Assembly (NCBI RefSeq): GCF_035634895.1
Contig: NZ_DASQCC010000124.1
Location: 1 to 64,000, forward strand
Direction: 5' to 3'
Source: Actinophytocola sp035634895
GTDB taxonomy: Bacteria > Actinomycetota > Actinomycetes > Mycobacteriales > Pseudonocardiaceae
Length of the DNA stretch: 64,000 nucleotides
Position numbers and translations under genes: made by a program. Below, piece after piece: positions 60,606 through 64,000 of the stretch; positions within the stretch are counted from its first letter, which is position 1, and each line of letters starts with the position of its first letter. A model generated the notes under the pieces. It was given only the letters and a program-made list of their open reading frames with translations, did no database searches and had not been told where the DNA came from.

Positions 60606-61265
60606 TCAGGTCCCGATGGTCAGTTCGGAGATCGCGATCTTGTCGGTCGGGCCGGACCCGTTGGTCGGGCTGCCGGGCACGCTCGCGAGCACGATCATGT
60701 CGACGTGTGCTGTCGTGGTCGGCGCGAACCGGACCACCTGCATGCCCCGCGACGTCGATCCGGTGTCGAAGTCCGCCGTCACGTACGTGCCGTCGTCGAA
60801 CACGAACCGCGCCGCGGACACCTTGCGGCCCTGGCGGTAGCGGTCGGTCCCGTCGTACGGGTCGGTCTTGGCGAACCCCGGCACGACGCCGATCCAGCTG
60901 ATCGACGCGGGCTGGTCGAACGTCAACAACAGGCTCGCGCCCACCCCGTCGTGGTCGCACCGCCACGCGGTGTCCGGCTGCCGGTCGACCGCGTTCGCCG
61001 CCTCGTAGGTGAACCTGTTGTCGGCCGAGTCGACGCCGGGACCCGAGGTGCACGAGGCGGTCGCGCCGACGATCGCTGCCGGCGCATCGGACGACAGCGG
61101 CGGCGACATGCCGGCCGGCAGCCTGGTGCCGGCATACCCACTGACCGGCGTGCCGGGTACGCGGTTGAGGGCCACGAGGACCCCGGTCGTGACGGCCGCC
61201 GCCACGATGATCATGACCACCGCCGCGGCCACCAACCCACGGACCACGGCGTGCTGGGATGACAT
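60606..61265 (-). CDS. Membrane-anchored discoidin-like (F5/8 type C) protein
   Basis: 219 residues. One N-terminal membrane segment (LVAAAVVMIIVAAAVTTGVLVAL) and an extracellular jelly-roll: TYEAANAVDRQPDTAWRCDHDGVGASLLLTFDQPASISWIGVVPG and VSAARFVFDDGTYVTADFD match the discoidin/NADase-type glycan-binding fold. It may hold glycan at the surface. GGAAGGAAATCGG precedes the ATG. Upstream of the xylanase on the same strand but 240 bp away, so co-transcription is uncertain. Confidence 0.75.
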   Translation of the reverse strand: MSSQHAVVRGLVAAAVVMIIVAAAVTTGVLVALNRVPGTPVSGYAGTRLPAGMSPPLSSDAPAAIVGATASCTSGPGVDSADNRFTYEAANAVDRQPDTAWRCDHDGVGASLLLTFDQPASISWIGVVPGFAKTDPYDGTDRYRQGRKVSAARFVFDDGTYVTADFDTGSTSRGMQVVRFAPTTTAHVDMIVLASVPGSPTNGSGPTDKIAISELTIGT

Positions 61266-61449
61266 CCGATTTCCTTCCCACGTATTTCGTCCCGACCGCA
61301 CGTCCGTCGGCGACCGTGGGTGTTTCCGTTACCGGTGCACACCGGGAAATTCCGCGCATGCGGCATTGCCGGACCGTTATCCGAATTCGCTTAACGCCCG
61401 CGGCGTGCACCGCGATACCTACGGGCCGCTGACCAGGGCGATTCGGCCG

Positions 61450-62073
61450 TCAGGGCGTCTGAACGGCGATTTCCTCGCCCAGCCGCACGCCGTCGGCCAA
61501 CGGAAGTTCGTCGCCACTCCAGAACCGGCCGGGGTCATACCAGTTGGGCCGGCGTCTCCCCGGCAACAATCCCATGGCCTGATAGGTGACCGCGACGACC
61601 TCCGCGCAGTAGGCGGTCTCGAGCTTCGCGTCGGAGGTGGGCGTGCGCGGAATGGGCGCGCGGCCGTAGAGCCAGCGCGAGAACAACCGGGCGGTTGACG
61701 GGAAGGGCGTGCCGTCGAGGCGGGCGACCGTGCGCAGGATGGCGTCCTCCATCGCCCGGTCGGCCGGGGGCTCCAGCTGGCGCAGCCAGGCCCGCTGCTT
61801 GTAGCGGCCGGTCCACAGGTCGACGGCCTCGCGTAGATCGTGCAGCTGCACCCCGCGGTGGCGCTCGCCGGTCCACATGTCCCGCAGCGACCTGCCCAGC
61901 TCGGCGTGCCACATGAGTGGTGGCAGGTCCTCGATCACCACCGCCATGCCCACGTGGTTGACCGGGCTGTTCGTGGTGATCCGGATGGTCCGGTCGGCGG
62001 CGGTGGTGCCGCGGAACAGCCAGACGTCACCCGTTCTGGTCAGCTCGACTGCCTCGTCCAGTGAAACGGCCAC
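61450..62073 (-). CDS. Permuted papain-like (NlpC/P60, YiiX-type) protein
   Basis: 207 residues, no signal peptide seen. DVWLFRGTT then VNHVGMAV with candidate catalytic His40, and much later ETAYCAEVVAVTYQAMG with Cys156. His before Cys is the circularly permuted order of the YiiX/YebB cell-wall-hydrolase-like or amidase group. The substrate is unknown. Divergent from the small membrane protein gene with 17 bp between starts. Confidence 0.6.
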   Translation of the reverse strand: MAVSLDEAVELTRTGDVWLFRGTTAADRTIRITTNSPVNHVGMAVVIEDLPPLMWHAELGRSLRDMWTGERHRGVQLHDLREAVDLWTGRYKQRAWLRQLEPPADRAMEDAILRTVARLDGTPFPSTARLFSRWLYGRAPIPRTPTSDAKLETAYCAEVVAVTYQAMGLLPGRRRPNWYDPGRFWSGDELPLADGVRLGEEIAVQTP

Positions 62074-62090
62074 CCCGGTAGCCTAGGCCC

Positions 62091-62246
62091 GTGCGCTGGT
62101 GGAAGATCGTCGGCTTGGCCGGCCTGGCAGGCGTCGCGGCGACCGGAGTGGCGATCGCCCGCGCCGAACGCAGGCGCCGCGCCTACACCCCCGAGGAGAT
62201 CCGCACCCGCCTGCATCAGCGAGCCGAGGAGGCCGCGGGCAAGTAG
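62091..62246 (+). CDS. Small single-pass membrane protein
   Basis: 51 residues from GTG 62091: one hydrophobic helix (IVGLAGLAGVAATGVAIA) followed by a basic and then acidic tail (RAERRRRAYTPEEIRTRLHQRAEEAAGK). Such small proteins are common in actinobacteria, with no known function. GC3 pattern and charge distribution support coding. It ends 56 bp before the dehydrogenase start and could be the first gene of that operon. Confidence 0.65.
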   Translation: MRWWKIVGLAGLAGVAATGVAIARAERRRRAYTPEEIRTRLHQRAEEAAGK

Positions 62247-62302
62247 CGTGAGTCGCCGTCCCCGGATGTGCAGGGTGGACGACCCGAAGGAGGCGGCCGC
62301 GG

Positions 62303-63289
62303 ATGAGTGGAGCGACCCATTCGACGGAGCGGGCGTTCTGGCTGCGTGAGCCTGGACAGGGTGAGATCCGGCCGGCGGAGCTGGGGCGGCCCGGACCGGA
62401 CGACGTGCTCGTGCGGACGCTGTACTCCGCGGTCAGCCGGGGCACGGAGGCGCTGGTGTTCCGCGGCGGGGTGCCCGCGAGCCAGCACGACGTGATGCGT
62501 GCGCCCTTCCAGGAGGGTGACTTCCCCGCTCCGGTGAAGTACGGCTACCTCAACGTCGGCATCGTCGAGAGTGGACCGCCGGACCTGCTCGGCCGCACTG
62601 TCTTCTGTCTCTATCCACACCAGACCCGCTACGTCGTCCCGGCCGCCGCCGTGACCCCCGTGCCCGAGACCGTGCCGGCGCGGCGGGCCGTCCTCGCCGG
62701 CACGGTCGAGACCGCCGTGAACGCCGTCTGGGACGCCTCGCCGCAGGTCGGGGACAAGATCGCGGTCATCGGGGCCGGGATGGTCGGCGCGTCCGTCGCG
62801 CGGATCCTCGCCGGCATCCCCGGCACCCGGGTGCAGCTCGTCGACATCGACCCGGCGCGACAAGGACTCGCCGCCGGGCTCGGGGTGGACTTCGTCCTGC
62901 CGCCGGACGCGACGGGCGACTGTGACCTCGTCGTGCACGCCAGTGCGTCCGAGCAGGGCCTGACGCGGGCACTGGAGCTGCTGCGGCCGGAAGGCGTCTG
63001 CGTCGAGCTGAGCTGGTACGGCGACCGCCGCGTCAGCGTCCCGTTGGGGGAGTGGTTTCACTCACGTCGGCTCACCATCCGTAGCAGTCAGGTCGGCACC
63101 GTGTCACCCGCTCGGCCGAAGAGCTACGGGCAGCGACTGGCGGTCGCCCTGGGCCTGCTCGCCGACGCCGGGTTCGACGCACTGGTCACCGACGAGTGCC
63201 GGTTCGACGAGCTACCTGCGGTTTTGCCGAAACTGATCAGTTCTGAACCGTCTTCGCTCTGCCTGCGTGTTACCTACGACAGCGACTGA
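62303..63289 (+). CDS. MDR-family dehydrogenase (zinc-type alcohol dehydrogenase fold)
   Basis: 328 residues. N-terminal GroES-like half with LYSAVSRGTEALVFRGGVP and YGYLNVGIVESGP; NAD(P)-binding half with VIGAGMVGASVARIL and VDIDPARQ. The four structural-zinc cysteines and the usual catalytic Cys near residue 40 are absent, and the SAVSRGTE motif recalls BchC-like dehydrogenases. So the redox role is plausible but zinc dependence is not. Followed by the PTPS-fold gene at 22 bp, indicating an operon. Substrate unknown, perhaps a pterin-linked sugar or alcohol (inference). Confidence 0.82.
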   Translation: MSGATHSTERAFWLREPGQGEIRPAELGRPGPDDVLVRTLYSAVSRGTEALVFRGGVPASQHDVMRAPFQEGDFPAPVKYGYLNVGIVESGPPDLLGRTVFCLYPHQTRYVVPAAAVTPVPETVPARRAVLAGTVETAVNAVWDASPQVGDKIAVIGAGMVGASVARILAGIPGTRVQLVDIDPARQGLAAGLGVDFVLPPDATGDCDLVVHASASEQGLTRALELLRPEGVCVELSWYGDRRVSVPLGEWFHSRRLTIRSSQVGTVSPARPKSYGQRLAVALGLLADAGFDALVTDECRFDELPAVLPKLISSEPSSLCLRVTYDSD

Positions 63290-63310
63290 CCCGACCGTAG
63301 GAGGCGCAGG

Positions 63311-63709
63311 GTGTTCACCCTCACCGTCCGCGACCACATGATGGTCGCGCACAGTTTCACCGGAGAGGTGTTCGGCCCGGCGCAGCAGTTGCACGGCGCG
63401 ACCTTCGTCGTGGACGCCACGTTCGCGCGTCCCGAGTTGGACGCGGACAACCTGGTCGTCGACATCGGACTCGCCACCGGCCAGCTGAAGGACGTGCTGG
63501 GCGGGCTGAGCTACCGCAACCTCGACGACCTGCCTGAGTTCAAGGGCGTCAACACCTCTACGGAGTTCCTCGCGAAGTTCGTCGCCGACCGGCTAGCCGA
63601 TCGCGTCCACAGTGGATCCCTGGGTGAGAGCGCCCGTGGGCTCACCGAGATCACGGTGACGCTCAAGGAGTCCCATGTGGCGTGGGCGAGCTACCGGCGG
63701 TCCCTGTGA
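63311..63709 (+). CDS. 6-pyruvoyl-tetrahydropterin synthase/QueD-fold protein, divergent active site
   Basis: 132 residues with the tunnelling fold of PTPS/QueD. The first zinc His (VAHSFTG, His14) and second (QLHGATF, His28) are present, but the third ligand of the HGH motif is Ala30, and no Cys replaces the catalytic Cys before it (the gene has no Cys there). ESHVAWASYRRSL at the end carries a Glu and His in the place of the usual ETxxN region. It may therefore catalyse a different reaction from 6-carboxy- or 6-pyruvoyl-pterin synthesis. GTG start; GTAGGAGG 9 bp upstream. Confidence 0.85.
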   Translation: MFTLTVRDHMMVAHSFTGEVFGPAQQLHGATFVVDATFARPELDADNLVVDIGLATGQLKDVLGGLSYRNLDDLPEFKGVNTSTEFLAKFVADRLADRVHSGSLGESARGLTEITVTLKESHVAWASYRRSL

Positions 63710-63788
63710 CGCGTGAGCGGAGCCCGCGGAGCGAACCATGGGCGCGGGAAGGCGAGGAACGATGCCACCGAGCCTGTGAGGGGGCATC

Positions 63789-64000
63789 GTGACCGTCTTC
63801 ATCCTGCCGGCCGACGTCGACGACGTCACGGTCGCGAGTGGCGGCAACGTGTACGGCAGACGCATGTGCGAGTTACTCGGCCTGGAAAAGGTGACGGTGC
63901 CGGGCCGCTGGCCCACGCCGAGCACCAAGGCACGGGTGGCGTTGTCCCAGACACTGGGGGAGATCCCGGACGCGTCGGTAGTACTGATAGACGGACTCGT
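63789..64000 (+). CDS. Glycosyltransferase, N-terminal part (runs off the window)
   Basis: 70 residues from GTG 63789 (TVFILPADVDDVTVASGGNVYGRRMCELL...). The pattern VASGGNVYGRRM is a GT4/GT-B nucleotide-sugar transferase start. GTGAGGGGG precedes. The gene continues beyond base 64000. The 79-bp gap after the PTPS-like gene has only GAGCGGAGC-type sequence. In actinobacterial genomes I recall the same order dehydrogenase-PTPS-glycosyltransferase, often with methyltransferase and reductase genes further on. Confidence 0.7.
   Translation, partial: MTVFILPADVDDVTVASGGNVYGRRMCELLGLEKVTVPGRWPTPSTKARVALSQTLGEIPDASVVLIDGL

Overview
The window is high-GC actinobacterial DNA: GTG starts are frequent, nearly all third codon positions are G or C, and genes commonly overlap by 4 or 8 nt (ATGA, GTGA). 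Gene content (CelR-type cellulase control, AA10/GH6/GH9/GH10 secreted enzymes, streptophobe-like membrane protein, DppBCDF-type sugar operon) and short in-frame repeats suggest a cellulolytic filamentous actinomycete, probably Pseudonocardiaceae (Lentzea/Saccharothrix/Amycolatopsis relatives). The family placement is inference. No tRNA, rRNA, CRISPR array, transposase or phage gene was seen.

Layout. 1-5.5 kb: a minus-strand ABC-2 exporter operon with a membrane protein, a histidine phosphatase, a small ABM-type protein and an ABC-F ATPase with a hairpin-rich leader. 5.6-10.3 kb: a ROK regulator divergent from a polar amino-acid ABC importer coupled to an L-asparaginase II-type amidohydrolase. 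10.7-14.4 kb: HrpB helicase divergent from threonine dehydratase. 14.6-20.1 kb: 3-hydroxybutyrate dehydrogenase plus a complete Liv-type importer. 20-38.7 kb: an arabinan/L-arabinose island: a YtfQRT-YjfF-type importer facing secreted GH51 and GH43 arabinofuranosidases and a LacI regulator, then araB-araD-araA and a second CUT2 importer (ChvE/GguAB type). 38.9-47.5 kb: an intracellular GH5-like hydrolase with a complete Dpp/Opp-type importer and a terminal LacI regulator. 47.9-60.4 kb: a cellulose/xylan secretome (GH9-CBM3, AA10-CBM2, CBM4-GH9, GH6, AA10, GH10-CBM2) around a CelR-like LacI regulator, with six 14-bp CelR-type boxes. 60.6-64 kb: two envelope or unknown proteins, then the start of a conserved-looking set: MDR dehydrogenase, divergent 6-pyruvoyl-tetrahydropterin-synthase-fold protein, glycosyltransferase (cut by the window end).

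How the genes work together: oxidative (AA10) and hydrolytic (GH6, GH9, GH10) enzymes open cellulose and xylan, GH51/GH43 remove arabinofuranosyl side chains, ABC importers take up the sugars, and AraBDA converts L-arabinose to D-xylulose 5-phosphate. The regulatory DNA is unusually legible: CelR boxes before every GH9, AA10 and GH6 gene, a TGAACCGGTTCA palindrome shared by the GH51 gene and the GH5/Dpp operon, GTGAACGTTCAC sites both in the ytfQ/GH51 divergent region and inside the GH51 gene, and an operator inside the promoter of an apparently leaderless araB.

Most unusual points: a 21-bp tandem repeat family that appears in the same reading frame in three proteins and also forms the array over the ROK/transporter promoter; a nested inverted-repeat and 22-bp tandem-repeat structure at 47.5-47.7 kb; two identical 12-bp palindromes carrying rare TTA codons inside hrpB; and the pterin-synthase-fold/dehydrogenase/glycosyltransferase cluster at the right edge, whose PTPS-like member has lost the catalytic Cys and one zinc ligand.
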